A stretch of 64,000 nt of DNA, from contig NZ_RYZR01000005.1 in NCBI RefSeq assembly GCF_003977615.1, positions 682,001 through 746,000 on the forward strand, in the 5' to 3' direction. Positions 55,923-64,000 of the stretch are shown piece by piece. The stretch is from Dyella dinghuensis (GTDB taxonomy: Bacteria > Pseudomonadota > Gammaproteobacteria > Xanthomonadales > Rhodanobacteraceae). The notes below the pieces were generated by a model. The model worked only from the letters and a program-made list of their open reading frames with translations, ran no database searches and was not told where the DNA came from. The translations under genes were made by a program, and so were the position numbers. How positions within the stretch are numbered: the stretch's first letter is position 1; each line of letters begins with the position of its first letter.

Positions 55923-56878
55923 GCGTCTATTCCAAAAAAATCATACGTTTTAGCGTGACTATGCAGCCCTGCCGCCGAAGCCAGTTGCCATAACCCTTGC
56001 GCGGCCGCATCGCCGATGATGGCCGGGGACGCATAGCCAAAGTACGTGGCGGCCACAGCGTAGCGATTGCAAAGCGACAGGTCGCCAATCAGACACAACG
56101 GCACGCTGCTGTCGCCGCCATCGCGTACCAGTGCAATGCGAAATTCCTCACCGATCAATAGTCCGGAAAGAAACTCCGGCACATCATCGGCATCGAGCTG
56201 ATTGTTCAACATCAGGGCGCGCGACGAGAACAGGCGGCTGAACGCGCCCGCCGCGCCGCTTTCCCTGGCGCTATGCAGACCGCGCAGGAAAGCATCGTTG
56301 GGAACGGGTTGCGGATCTTCGACCGACATACCGGCGCCGAGTATGGAATGCTTCATCAGCAGTGCGTAAATTTCACCGGTCATGATCGTATCGAACGCAG
56401 CAATCCGACCGTCGCTGACGGTGACCCATTTGCTATGCGTGCCGGGGAGTACGAAACGGACATTCGCCCGATGTTCCGACTGTTGGGACAGTGCACCGAT
56501 AATTTGGGTTTCCTCGCCGCGCATGACGTTGGCCGGCGAGTCCTGCAGCAATCCTGGTGCGATCCACATGTCATGACGGGCGCACGCGTTGTTGCGCATG
56601 ACACCCTTGGCGATGACATTGATATCCGCCGGCACTTCAACGTAAGGCACCTCCTGCCAGCCTTGCCGGCTACCCACCATGCCGGCCGCGAGAATGATGC
56701 AGGGCGGCCAGCCAGTAGTAATGGCACGTAATGCGGCGGAAAAACTGCCCTCCGGCAACTGACGTATACCCCACGCATGCTGACGCGTCGACACGACGTT
56801 TCCATCGACGTCATAGAGATAGGCACGCAGGCTGGAGGTACCCCAGTCGAGGCCAATGAGTTGCACCGCTACGTTCAT
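55919..56878 (-). CDS. dgoK: 2-dehydro-3-deoxygalactonokinase
   Basis: The ATP-dependent kinase that phosphorylates 2-dehydro-3-deoxygalactonate. The 319-residue protein shows the ASKHA-type phosphate loop LIGLDWGTSSLRAYLYD, the second loop VMRGEETQIIGALS, and the substrate motif VLPGTHSKWVTV with TGEIYALLMKHSILG, all typical of DgoK. It is the first gene of the minus-strand operon, reading away from the divergent GntR-type regulator gene. Confidence 0.95.
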   Translation of the reverse strand: MNVAVQLIGLDWGTSSLRAYLYDVDGNVVSTRQHAWGIRQLPEGSFSAALRAITTGWPPCIILAAGMVGSRQGWQEVPYVEVPADINVIAKGVMRNNACARHDMWIAPGLLQDSPANVMRGEETQIIGALSQQSEHRANVRFVLPGTHSKWVTVSDGRIAAFDTIMTGEIYALLMKHSILGAGMSVEDPQPVPNDAFLRGLHSARESGAAGAFSRLFSSRALMLNNQLDADDVPEFLSGLLIGEEFRIALVRDGGDSSVPLCLIGDLSLCNRYAVAATYFGYASPAIIGDAAAQGLWQLASAAGLHSHAKTYDFFGIDA

Positions 56879-56979
56879 ACCGGCCTTCGTCCTCGACGCT
56901 TGTCAGTCTTGTTGGCGTGCGCGTCCAGGATCATCCGTTGCATCGCATGCCATGCCAACTCGGGCTGTCGACGCCCCTG

Positions 56980-57019
56980 CGCCCCTTATTCGTATAATAC
57001 TACAATATGTTTAGGGGCG
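56980..57019. promoter_or_regulatory. Candidate operator/promoter upstream of dgoK
   Basis: Perfect 7-base arms CGCCCCT (56980-56986) and AGGGGCG (57013-57019) enclose an AT-rich core with the small palindrome GTATAATAC (56992-57000) and TACAATATG. The core could be the -10 region of the dgo operon. It is about 100 bases upstream of dgoK. Confidence 0.45.
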
Positions 57020-57332
57020 ACAGGTGGCGGTTTAGCCGAATCCCATAGTCCGATGCGCCTGATGAAGCGTAGGTTTTTGCTTGGCCTGCTTGCGCAATCA
57101 GGCGAGCACCGGACCTTTGCGCTTCCGCGCCAGTACTCGTAGGCTGGATGGAAATCCAAGAAACAGGCGGTGACCCAACTCACCAGATGCAGCTTCCGGC
57201 GATGTTTTCAGCGCTTAACTTCGCGGCGCGGGCTGGAGAAATCTTTCGAGGAACGACTGGCATCTTCAAACACGCCCTACATGCCATCGCGATAGCCGGC
57301 TGACGTCACGCGGGCAACCTGCTATAGAGCCT

Positions 57333-57363
57333 ATTATATTATAATTTATCCAGTTCACTGGAT
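57333..57363. promoter_or_regulatory. Candidate operators upstream of dgoR
   Basis: ATTATATTATAAT (57333-57345) is a perfect palindrome around one T. Right after it, ATCCAGTTCACTGGAT (57348-57363) has perfect 7-base arms and a 2-base centre; a further half-site ATCCAGT lies at 57395-57401. Their position 60-90 bases before the regulator start suits autoregulation. Confidence 0.5.
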
Positions 57364-57421
57364 CAGTTGAACTCGCCGCAAATCGTGTTTTAAATGCATC
57401 CAGTCCCAGGAGTTCAATGCC

Positions 57422-58144
57422 ATGATGAAACCCATCGCCGTGCGCAACCTGCACAACCAGGTAGTGCATGAGTTGGGACGGCTTATCGTCAGTGGCGAAC
57501 TAAAGGCCGGCGATAGCTTTCCACGCGAGGAACTGCTTGCGGAGCAGATGAACGTAAGTCGCACCGCGTTGCGTGAAGCGATGAAGGTGCTTTCTGCCAA
57601 GGGCCTGATCGAATCCCGGCAAAAGACCGGTACTCGCGTACGCGATCCCATGCACTGGAACCAGCTCGATGCCGAAGTGTTGGGCTGGCGTTGCGCCTCA
57701 ATGCCAACGGATAGCTTCGTCGAAAAGCTGGTGGAGATGCGTGAGATCATCGAACCGGCGGCGGCTGCTGCCGCTGCGCGTCGCCGCACCACACAACAGT
57801 TGGCCGTGCTGAAGGATGCATACCAGGCCATGGAGGCAGCGACCCATCTCGATGCCTGGGCCAAGGCGGATCTCGCCTTTCACGAGTGCCTGCTGCAAGC
57901 CGCAAACAACGAGCTGATGTCATCGTTATTTTCGGTGATCGAAACGGCCCTGGACACTTACTTCCGTCTGTCTGCAGGCAATGCTTCCAACTTCAATGTC
58001 GCCCTGCCGCAGCATCTGAAAGTCTACGAAGCGGTGCGAGCCAAGCAGCCCGATGTGGCCCGGCAAGCGATGATGAAATTGGTTCGTGATTCGCAGGACA
58101 ACATACGGCGTGGCGCCAGCAAGTCGCCTGGCAAGCGAAAGTAA
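57422..58144 (+). CDS. dgoR: FadR/GntR family regulator, probable DgoR
   Basis: A 240-residue regulator. The N-terminal winged helix is RNLHNQVVHELGRLIVSGEL followed by the recognition region ELLAEQMNVSRTALREAMKVLSAKGLIESRQKTGTRV, and the C-terminal all-helical FCD ligand domain has the metal-binding D/H pattern (DLAFHECLLQAANN, and QHLKVYEAV). DgoR represses the dgo operon and is released by galactonate in E. coli; divergence from dgoK supports that function. AGGAG lies 9 bases upstream of the ATG at 57422. Confidence 0.9.
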   Translation: MMKPIAVRNLHNQVVHELGRLIVSGELKAGDSFPREELLAEQMNVSRTALREAMKVLSAKGLIESRQKTGTRVRDPMHWNQLDAEVLGWRCASMPTDSFVEKLVEMREIIEPAAAAAAARRRTTQQLAVLKDAYQAMEAATHLDAWAKADLAFHECLLQAANNELMSSLFSVIETALDTYFRLSAGNASNFNVALPQHLKVYEAVRAKQPDVARQAMMKLVRDSQDNIRRGASKSPGKRK

Positions 58145-58186
58145 GCCTTCGATATTCGCTGCATCGCGAGCAGTAAAGCAGCGACA

Positions 58187-59134
58187 TCAACTCTGCATCA
58201 TATCGAGCACGCTAAAGACGAATCGATGCTCTAACGTCGCGCGCGGCAGCAACATCGTCATACCGTTGGCGAGCGCTCCTCCGGGTAAATGCACCGCGTT
58301 GATGGGGTGATCGACCGGTTCGAAACAGAAAAAGTCGCCATCAGTTGGCGTATACAGCACGAACGCATCGACGTCGGCACTGATCCGCAAACCGAGCCGT
58401 AATGCTCGCCAATGGATATCAGCTTCGCCCGTCCAAGCGTGAAAAGCGTGATCCAGACCTTCGCCTGGCAACATGCGCTTGTTCCTGAAGTCCCAATACG
58501 GTGGAACTGCTACGCGCTCAATCGGCAGCGGTGATTGACCGTCGTTAATCCATACCTGCGGCGCGGGTGCGCGCAGGTGGACCTCGCCGTGACGAGGAAA
58601 GAAGGGATGCAACCCGAGACCGAACGGCATCGTCGCCGATCCGGTATTGGTGACCGCCAAGTCGACCTGCAAAGCATCGTCGTGCAGGGCATAGTTCAAC
58701 GTCGCCGCATAGCTGTACGCCGTTGCGGACGACTCGCGCAGCGACAGTTGCGCCTCACACGCCGTATGCGATTGCACCTGCCACGCACGCTGCCAACCGC
58801 TGCCGTGAATAGGCCACGGTTCTCCTTCGCGATTGGGCGTCAGTGCAATCCAGCGTCCATCCACGAGGAAGCCGCCTTCGGCAATGCGGTTGCTCCATGG
58901 CACCAACGGGTAACAAGCCAAACGATTGGGGTCGATCGGATGCGTCTGCGAATTCGAAATCGGCTCGTGGCGACGCATCAGAGCAATCGACTCACCGCGT
59001 CCGTGCCAGTCGAAGCCGGCGAGTCCGCCGCCGGCTTCGGGTACGATGCTCGCGCTCAGTGCAGCGCTCCTGATTTCCAGCACTGATAGCTGCTCTTTCT
59101 GCTCGATCAAGGCTGGCTGTTCTGCACTGTACAT
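58187..59134 (-). CDS. Aldose 1-epimerase (mutarotase)
   Basis: A 315-residue GalM-like enzyme of the beta-sandwich type. Visible segments include ACYPLVPWSNRIAEGGFLVD with the conserved Asn-Arg pair, WPIHGSGWQRAW with the catalytic His, FGLGLHPFFPR with the second His, and FFCFEPVDHPINAVHLPGG with the catalytic Glu. It interconverts the alpha and beta anomers of galactose before oxidation. It is 27 bases downstream of the alpha-galactosidase gene on the same strand. Confidence 0.88.
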   Translation of the reverse strand: MYSAEQPALIEQKEQLSVLEIRSAALSASIVPEAGGGLAGFDWHGRGESIALMRRHEPISNSQTHPIDPNRLACYPLVPWSNRIAEGGFLVDGRWIALTPNREGEPWPIHGSGWQRAWQVQSHTACEAQLSLRESSATAYSYAATLNYALHDDALQVDLAVTNTGSATMPFGLGLHPFFPRHGEVHLRAPAPQVWINDGQSPLPIERVAVPPYWDFRNKRMLPGEGLDHAFHAWTGEADIHWRALRLGLRISADVDAFVLYTPTDGDFFCFEPVDHPINAVHLPGGALANGMTMLLPRATLEHRFVFSVLDMMQS

Positions 59135-59161
59135 AGACGAGCAGGAAAGATTGCGAGCATC

Positions 59162-60367
59162 TTAAAGCGCCGTGATGCGATACATCACAATGCCATGTGC
59201 CGGCAGGTTGGCCTTGATGGAGCCGTTGCCTTTCGTCTGCGAGTGCTTCCAAAGATCCCGCATGCGATAGCTCGCAGCGTTCTTCAAACCTATCTCGCTG
59301 GCATCGACGCTGACGTCGCGTGCAGCATCGGTTTCGTTGAACACTGCTACGGCTTCACTGCCATCCTTGAGCGGTTTGACAATCACGTGTATGCCGTCGG
59401 TATCGCGCACTTGTTTGCCTTGCACACCCAGCGGATCCTGATCCACCGCAATAACTTCCTTGTTGAGCAAAATCTGTAGCGCATCGGGCTTGATCGTGCG
59501 CAAGTCGGTGCCGATCAGCAGCGGCGCGGCCATGATCGACCACAGGCTGAAGTGACTGCGGTATTCGCTGATGCTCATGCCGCCATTGCCCACTTCGAGC
59601 ATGTCCGGATCGTTCCAGTGGCCCGGGCTGGCATAGCCGTCAAGCACCACGTTCTGCTTGAAGATCTTCAGCATGGAAGCATATTCGTCGCGAATGTCGT
59701 CGGTGGTACGCCAGGAGTTGGCATCGACCGGCGGCTTGCCTGCCCATAGCCACGGCTTGTTCTGACCCCATTCGCAAACGCTGTAGAAGATATGCCGGCC
59801 GCTTCCACGCAACGCCTCGGCCATGGCCGTATAGCGCTGCTGTGCATCGATCTTCTGGTTATTGCAGTTGTCGTACTTCAGATAGTCCACACCCCACGAT
59901 GCAAACGTCGCGGCATCCTGCTTCTCGTGGCCGAGGCCGCCGGGAAAGCCGCGGTTTTCCTGTAACGGCTCGCAGGTGGATGTCCCCGCACTGGAGTACA
60001 GGCCGAACATGAGACCGTGTTGGTGGATGTAATCGGCCAACGCCTTCATGCCACTGGGAAAGCGTTTGGGATTGGCTTGCAACTGGCCGTTCTTGTCGCG
60101 CTGCCAATTGGCCCAGCAGTCATCGACGTTGACGTAGCGATAGCCGGCGTCGCGCAACCCTAAACTGATGAACTTGTCGGCGATGCCACGGATCATTGCC
60201 TCGTTGAATTCGTCACGGCAGTGTGTGGAATTCCAGTTGTTGAAACCCATCTGCGGCAATGTCGGCGTTGCCTGGTCCGCGCGAACGGGCGAGGCAGTGG
60301 CCGAGATGGCAAGAACGATTGCGAAAGGCGCCGCGGCGCGCAGCACATGTGCAAGAGAACGGTTCAT
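59162..60367 (-). CDS. Exported GH27 alpha-galactosidase
   Basis: A 401-residue glycoside hydrolase family 27 enzyme with a signal peptide (about 1-30, ending PVRAD). The barrel starts PQMGFNNWNSTHC, with VDDCWANWQRD; the catalytic nucleophile is the Asp in DYLKYDNCN and the acid/base the Asp in SWRTTDDIRD. It ends with a small beta-sandwich domain. It removes terminal alpha-galactosyl residues, for example from galactomannan or raffinose-type sugars, in the periplasm or outside. It is in an operon with the GH35 enzyme upstream and the epimerase downstream. Confidence 0.93.
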   Translation of the reverse strand: MNRSLAHVLRAAAPFAIVLAISATASPVRADQATPTLPQMGFNNWNSTHCRDEFNEAMIRGIADKFISLGLRDAGYRYVNVDDCWANWQRDKNGQLQANPKRFPSGMKALADYIHQHGLMFGLYSSAGTSTCEPLQENRGFPGGLGHEKQDAATFASWGVDYLKYDNCNNQKIDAQQRYTAMAEALRGSGRHIFYSVCEWGQNKPWLWAGKPPVDANSWRTTDDIRDEYASMLKIFKQNVVLDGYASPGHWNDPDMLEVGNGGMSISEYRSHFSLWSIMAAPLLIGTDLRTIKPDALQILLNKEVIAVDQDPLGVQGKQVRDTDGIHVIVKPLKDGSEAVAVFNETDAARDVSVDASEIGLKNAASYRMRDLWKHSQTKGNGSIKANLPAHGIVMYRITAL

Positions 60368-60440
60368 CGATTTTTCTCCACTAGCGTAAAACGAGATCGG
60401 GTAGGTATCGGAGTGGGCTGCGCCAATCGTCAGCGATGCT

Positions 60441-62285
60441 TCAAGGCGCCGGCACGGTGGTCGTGCCCAGCACGGGATGCTTCAACGTATTCAGCACGGG
60501 TCGGCCTTCGACCAGCAAGTCCAGCACAACCAGCTGATTGCCGTGCGGCTTCAGCCACGCTCCTGGTACGTACAAGGTTCGCTGTGGACCGATGCGCCAA
60601 GTGCGGCCCAGCGGATGCCCGTTGAGCCAGACAAAACCTTTGCCCAGGCCAGCTGTGTCAAGGAATGTGTCCGCCGCTGCACTGCCCGAGACCGGTGCGT
60701 CGAACGTACCGCGATAGAAACAAGGTGCGTGCTGGCAAGTCACCCGAGCGTAATGCAGGGAATCGCTGTCGTTGAATGGCAACGAATAGATTTGCCAATC
60801 CATCAACGGCTGGCCTTGCAGCGTGACACCGCCCAAGATGCCTTTGCGCTCGGTAATCATCTGCTGACCGAAGTTGATGCGGCCGTCGTTTTGCACCAGC
60901 AGATCCAGCGTATCGCCCTTCGCCAGCTTCAGCGTCAGCCGGTCCTGCTTCAACCGGCGGTCGAGTATGCCGACACGCTTACCGTCAACGTAAACCTGCG
61001 CATAGTCGTGCAATCCGTCGATGCGCAGTTCGCCCGCAAAATCGGCGGTGACTTGTTTGCGATAAAGGATGTCGCCGTACGCCTGCCCCAGCGCTTCCAT
61101 GGTCTGCAGTTCGTGCGAGGCCGTCGGCGTCGGTAGTTCATCCCACAGCGACACCGACTCATCCAACTTGATGCCGCGGATAGCCTGCGTCGCTGGCGTC
61201 GCCGGCACCGGCGGTGGCGTTACGCCGGTCGCCTTCATGATCACGTTGCGCAGCGCGTTGTACTTCGGCGTGGGTCTTCCGCTTTCGTCGAGCGGGCTGT
61301 CGTAGTCGTAGCTGTTCACGTCCGGCTGATAGCTGTCGTCATCCCAATTGGCGCCGTTCATCCAGCCAAACGACGTGCCGCCATGGAACATGTAGAAATT
61401 TACCGAATAGCCTTGCTGCAGTATCCACGCCAGTTCGGTAGCGACCTTCTCGGCGCCGATCACATGATGAGGCGCGCCCCAGTGATCGAACCAGCCCACC
61501 CAATATTCGCCCGCCATATAGGGACCGCCCGGCTGCCACGTGTGCAGCTGCGCGAATTTTTCGTGCGCGTGGCCAACGCCGAAGTTGATCACCTTGAGCA
61601 GGTCCGGCAAAGAACCCGGCTGCTCGGCACTGTCGGAGGTATAGAACAAAGAAGTGTTGAAACCGCTGTCGATCAGATCCTGACGAATCTGTTCCAGATA
61701 CGCGTCATCATGACCAAAACTGCCGTACTCGTTTTCGACCTGCACGGCGATGATGTTGCCGCCGCGGCTGTACTGCAACGGTGCAAGTTCCTGACCGAGG
61801 CGCTGCAACCAACGTTGGGCCGGCTGCATGAACTTTGGATCTGTGCTGCGCACCTGCGTGTCCTTGTCTTTCAACAGCCACGCCGGCAGGCCACCGAATT
61901 CCCATTCCGAGCAGACGTAAGGGCCGGGACGAAGAATCACATAGAGACCTTCTTGCTGCGCCTCGCGGATGAACTCGGCGACATCATTCTGTCCGCTGAA
62001 ATCGTAATGACCGGGCTCCGCCTCATGCGCATTCCAGAACACGTAGGTGGTGATGGTGTTCAAACCCATCGCCTTGGCCATTTTCAAGCGCGCGCGCCAA
62101 TACTCGCGGGGGATGCGCGGGTAGTGCATTTCGCCAGAGATGATGCGGAAAGGCTTGCCATCGAACGTGAAATGACCCTGCTCGATGGTAAGGCCGCGCG
62201 CCGTGGCGGTCGTCGCGGCAGAAACGTTGCTGGCCAATAAAACACCAAGTCCAACGCCCATCGAAATACTTTTCAATACATTCAT
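60441..62285 (-). CDS. Exported GH35 beta-galactosidase
   Basis: A 614-residue glycoside hydrolase family 35 enzyme with a signal peptide ending SNVSAA. The catalytic domain starts FDGKPFRIISGEMHYPRIPR; the acid/base Glu is in VQVENEYGSFG and the nucleophile Glu in MAGEYWVGWFDHWG. The C-terminal part has beta-sandwich domains with WLNGHPLGRTW and an end YVPGAWLKPHGNQLVVLDL. It would release beta-linked galactose from plant polymers. Start at 62285 follows GAGGGG; the first 19 codons of the open frame upstream are not needed. Confidence 0.94.
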   Translation of the reverse strand: MNVLKSISMGVGLGVLLASNVSAATTATARGLTIEQGHFTFDGKPFRIISGEMHYPRIPREYWRARLKMAKAMGLNTITTYVFWNAHEAEPGHYDFSGQNDVAEFIREAQQEGLYVILRPGPYVCSEWEFGGLPAWLLKDKDTQVRSTDPKFMQPAQRWLQRLGQELAPLQYSRGGNIIAVQVENEYGSFGHDDAYLEQIRQDLIDSGFNTSLFYTSDSAEQPGSLPDLLKVINFGVGHAHEKFAQLHTWQPGGPYMAGEYWVGWFDHWGAPHHVIGAEKVATELAWILQQGYSVNFYMFHGGTSFGWMNGANWDDDSYQPDVNSYDYDSPLDESGRPTPKYNALRNVIMKATGVTPPPVPATPATQAIRGIKLDESVSLWDELPTPTASHELQTMEALGQAYGDILYRKQVTADFAGELRIDGLHDYAQVYVDGKRVGILDRRLKQDRLTLKLAKGDTLDLLVQNDGRINFGQQMITERKGILGGVTLQGQPLMDWQIYSLPFNDSDSLHYARVTCQHAPCFYRGTFDAPVSGSAAADTFLDTAGLGKGFVWLNGHPLGRTWRIGPQRTLYVPGAWLKPHGNQLVVLDLLVEGRPVLNTLKHPVLGTTTVPAP

Positions 62286-62370
62286 CGAAACCCCTCGCCT
62301 TGAACTACCGACGTGTCTTCTTTTGGCCAACACGTCACTCAACCTGCCAGAAACCTACCGGAGTCGTTAC

Positions 62371-62382
62371 ATGGACGTCCAT
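62371..62382. promoter_or_regulatory. Palindrome in the beta-galactosidase leader
   Basis: ATGGACGTCCAT is a perfect 12-base palindrome about 85 bases upstream of the GH35 start codon, in the 140-base gap after the TonB receptor gene. It shares TGGACGTCCA with 49220-49229. It could be an operator or a chance event. Confidence 0.35.
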
Positions 62383-62425
62383 TCCAAAGTCATGCGTGGA
62401 ACCGATCGCCATGCCACGACATGCT

Positions 62426-64000
62426 TCAGAAGGTGCCGCGAACACCGACGGTATACACAGTGCCATCCGCCTCGGCATAGAGGAACCGATTCGGATAAAC
62501 GGAGTAGTCGTAAAGATGCGACTGGGTCAAATTGGTGCCGGTAACGAACAGCGAAAGATGGTTGTTGACTTTGTAGCTTGCGCTCAAGTCCAGCTCGCCG
62601 TACGAGGTGCGGTTCTCAGGCTGAGCCCCCGACCCGTAAGCAATGCTCTCCAGATATTTTCCGCGCCAGTTGTAGGCGAGACGTACCTGCCAGGGTCCTT
62701 TTTCATAATAACCGCTGAGGTTGGCCGAATCGCCGATGCCCGGCACGGCAAATTTACCGGAGGTGCTGATCGTGCCTGGACTTAGCGTCGCGCTGCTATT
62801 GACGTGGGTATAGTTGAAAGCCATGCCCAGACCGTCAAAAGGCGCAGGCAGTAGGTGCGCAAACTGATAGTTGAAAGTCAGTTCCTCACCGTAAATATTC
62901 GCCGAGTTCAAATTGATCGGCTCGCTCAAAGACCACGTTTGACCGAGGAACTCCACCGGCGTACTTACAATCGTGCTGAAGTTGCTGACCTTCTTGTAAA
63001 AACCTTCAAAGGCAAGATAGCTGACGTCGTTGATGTACCACTCCATGCCTGTGTCATAGTTTCTCGACGTGTAAGGCTGAAGTTCGGGGTTACCCTGGCT
63101 GATCGTCAGCGATTCGGGTCGTGTGCCGAAGCTCTGGTTGTAGTACAGATTACTCAGCTCAGGCGGCGTCAGCGTTTTGGAGAGTGCAAAACGGTAAATC
63201 AGGTTGTCGGTCAGATTGAGCTTGAAATTAAGTGCCGGTAACCATTTATGGTATCCACCCGTTGCTTCCTGCGGCTGCAGCGGTCCGTACGTAACCTGAC
63301 CTGCACTGCTATCGGTTGGACTGATGTAGTAACTGGTGGGCTCCTGAAAGATAGCCTGAGACTCCGAGTCTACGTGCAAATAGCGCACACCGACGTCGAG
63401 AGTCCACGACTTGTCCCACAACGTGCCGTCAAAAACCGCCTTGGCGAAGGCTGCCTTGTTGTTTTCCTCCACCTCGTTGAAGCTCCCGGGATCGGGTTGC
63501 GGCCCAAAGCTGTGGTACTGAGCCAATGCGGCGAGCAGCGCGGTGCGTTTGGCGGGCGTCAATTGATTGTAGGCTGCCGGTGTGGTCAACCAATTGATAT
63601 ACGCAAGCGCGTTGTATTGAATCCATTGCCTTGGCAATCCGGGTTGCGAAACGCCGTTGATCGGAGCTGGAGGGGTGTAGATGTAAGCGCCGACAACGCT
63701 GGCCGGCACGGACACGGCGTAGCCGCAGTACGCATTGCAGAGAATGCCATCCGGTGTGGTCAGGTCCACCGACTTGTTGTATTCGCGATTTTCCTGGATG
63801 CCGAATTCGAGGTTGGACAAGAGGCCGCTATCAAAACTCTTGTTGAGATTCAGCTGATACTCGGTGATGCCTTCCGTAACGTTGTTCGACTGACCGCCCG
63901 CGTTGCAGCAGTGCGCATACAGGTCGTTGAGGTTGGTGGTGGAGATGATATTGGTATAGCTCGGCGGTTCGTTGTCGCCATTGTTGGTCCAGGTCGGATT
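62426..64000 (-). CDS. TonB-dependent receptor, C-terminal part (cut by the window edge)
   Basis: The frame is open from the right edge to the stop at 62426: 524 codons of a beta-barrel receptor. There is no start in the window; a TTG at 63820 is internal, since upstream codons read GITEYQLNLNKSFDSGLLSN, typical barrel sequence. Barrel-type segments include FRFALSKTLTPPELSNLYY-like strands and the end AEADGTVYTVGVRGTF with a terminal Phe. Receptors of this kind beside glycosidase genes import oligosaccharides; here a galactoside is the likely ligand. It lies 140 bases upstream of the GH35 gene on the same strand. Confidence 0.9.
   Translation of the reverse strand, partial: NPTWTNNGDNEPPSYTNIISTTNLNDLYAHCCNAGGQSNNVTEGITEYQLNLNKSFDSGLLSNLEFGIQENREYNKSVDLTTPDGILCNAYCGYAVSVPASVVGAYIYTPPAPINGVSQPGLPRQWIQYNALAYINWLTTPAAYNQLTPAKRTALLAALAQYHSFGPQPDPGSFNEVEENNKAAFAKAVFDGTLWDKSWTLDVGVRYLHVDSESQAIFQEPTSYYISPTDSSAGQVTYGPLQPQEATGGYHKWLPALNFKLNLTDNLIYRFALSKTLTPPELSNLYYNQSFGTRPESLTISQGNPELQPYTSRNYDTGMEWYINDVSYLAFEGFYKKVSNFSTIVSTPVEFLGQTWSLSEPINLNSANIYGEELTFNYQFAHLLPAPFDGLGMAFNYTHVNSSATLSPGTISTSGKFAVPGIGDSANLSGYYEKGPWQVRLAYNWRGKYLESIAYGSGAQPENRTSYGELDLSASYKVNNHLSLFVTGTNLTQSHLYDYSVYPNRFLYAEADGTVYTVGVRGTF

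Larger units (their letters stand above)
56879..57421. other. Divergent control region between dgoK and dgoR
   Basis: 543 bases with no credible gene. The dgoK-proximal part has a 40-bp inverted repeat around an AT-rich centre (56980-57019), and the dgoR-proximal part has two further palindromes (57333-57345 and 57348-57363). These are candidate operators. Two short AT-rich segments there stand out from the GC-rich surroundings. Confidence 0.6.

Noticed and set aside
57085-57150. A tRNA-like fragment (GCGCAATCAGGCGAGCACCG and following bases).
   Set aside because: It resembles a tRNA D-arm, but the D, anticodon and acceptor stems do not pair, so neither a tRNA nor a confident tRNA remnant can be claimed.

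Overview
This window looks like chromosomal DNA of a moderately GC-rich gammaproteobacterium, most likely of the Xanthomonadales (Rhodanobacteraceae or Xanthomonadaceae, for example a Dyella/Frateuria-like organism). This is an inference from the gene mix: a monomeric NADP-isocitrate dehydrogenase, large TonB-dependent receptors, a secreted DPP-IV-like peptidase, and intergenic repeats of the 'GAGTCACTTTTCTTTG' type. No rRNA, tRNA, CRISPR array, integrase or transposase was found.

Layout. 1-3.8 kb: the 5' end of an exported protein, icd, a small lipoprotein and a hypothetical gene. 4.5-7.7 kb: a TonB-dependent receptor with a TTG start. 7.8-15.9 kb (minus): an mdtABC-type RND efflux operon with an internal repeat pair. 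16.3-22 kb (plus): a membrane-anchored cytochrome c5, an alpha/beta hydrolase, zapE, an exported protein, a DJ-1/PfpI protein, an MHS-family MFS transporter and a small membrane protein. 22.1-26.7 kb: class I ribonucleotide reductase nrdA and nrdB under an unusually layered leader, with a GIY-YIG gene and repeats lying between the two subunits. 26.7-33.1 kb: a GNAT, a DUF2076 protein, a BlaI-type repressor with two perfect operators, an M56 metallopeptidase and two FtsX/MacB-like permeases without an ATPase. 33.1-41.8 kb: DPP-IV peptidase, thioesterase, GST, a repeat-only region, a divergent LysR/aldo-keto reductase pair, RidA, queF and a lipoprotein. 41.9-46.7 kb: an mprF-virJ pair for aminoacyl-phosphatidylglycerol metabolism, then two CsbD paralogues and a DUF1328 peptide. 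46.7-50.8 kb: methyltransferase, GNAT, lysophospholipase-like hydrolase and hypotheticals.

50.9-64 kb is a coherent galactoside utilisation locus. A TonB-dependent receptor (cut by the window edge), a GH35 beta-galactosidase, a GH27 alpha-galactosidase and an aldose 1-epimerase would release galactose and interconvert its anomers. A GalP-like symporter would import it. An SDR dehydrogenase, an SMP-30 lactonase, DgoD, DgoK and DgoA would oxidise it to pyruvate and glyceraldehyde-3-phosphate (De Ley-Doudoroff route). A divergent FadR-type GntR regulator (DgoR-like) probably controls the set.

The most notable signal is the nrdAB control region (22,097-22,564). It carries three DnaA boxes at exact 12-bp intervals, a sigma70-like promoter overlapped by two NrdR-box-like sites 32 bp apart, a cobalamin riboswitch, and a mutually exclusive anti-sequestor/sequestor pair in which one hairpin holds the nrdA Shine-Dalgarno sequence.
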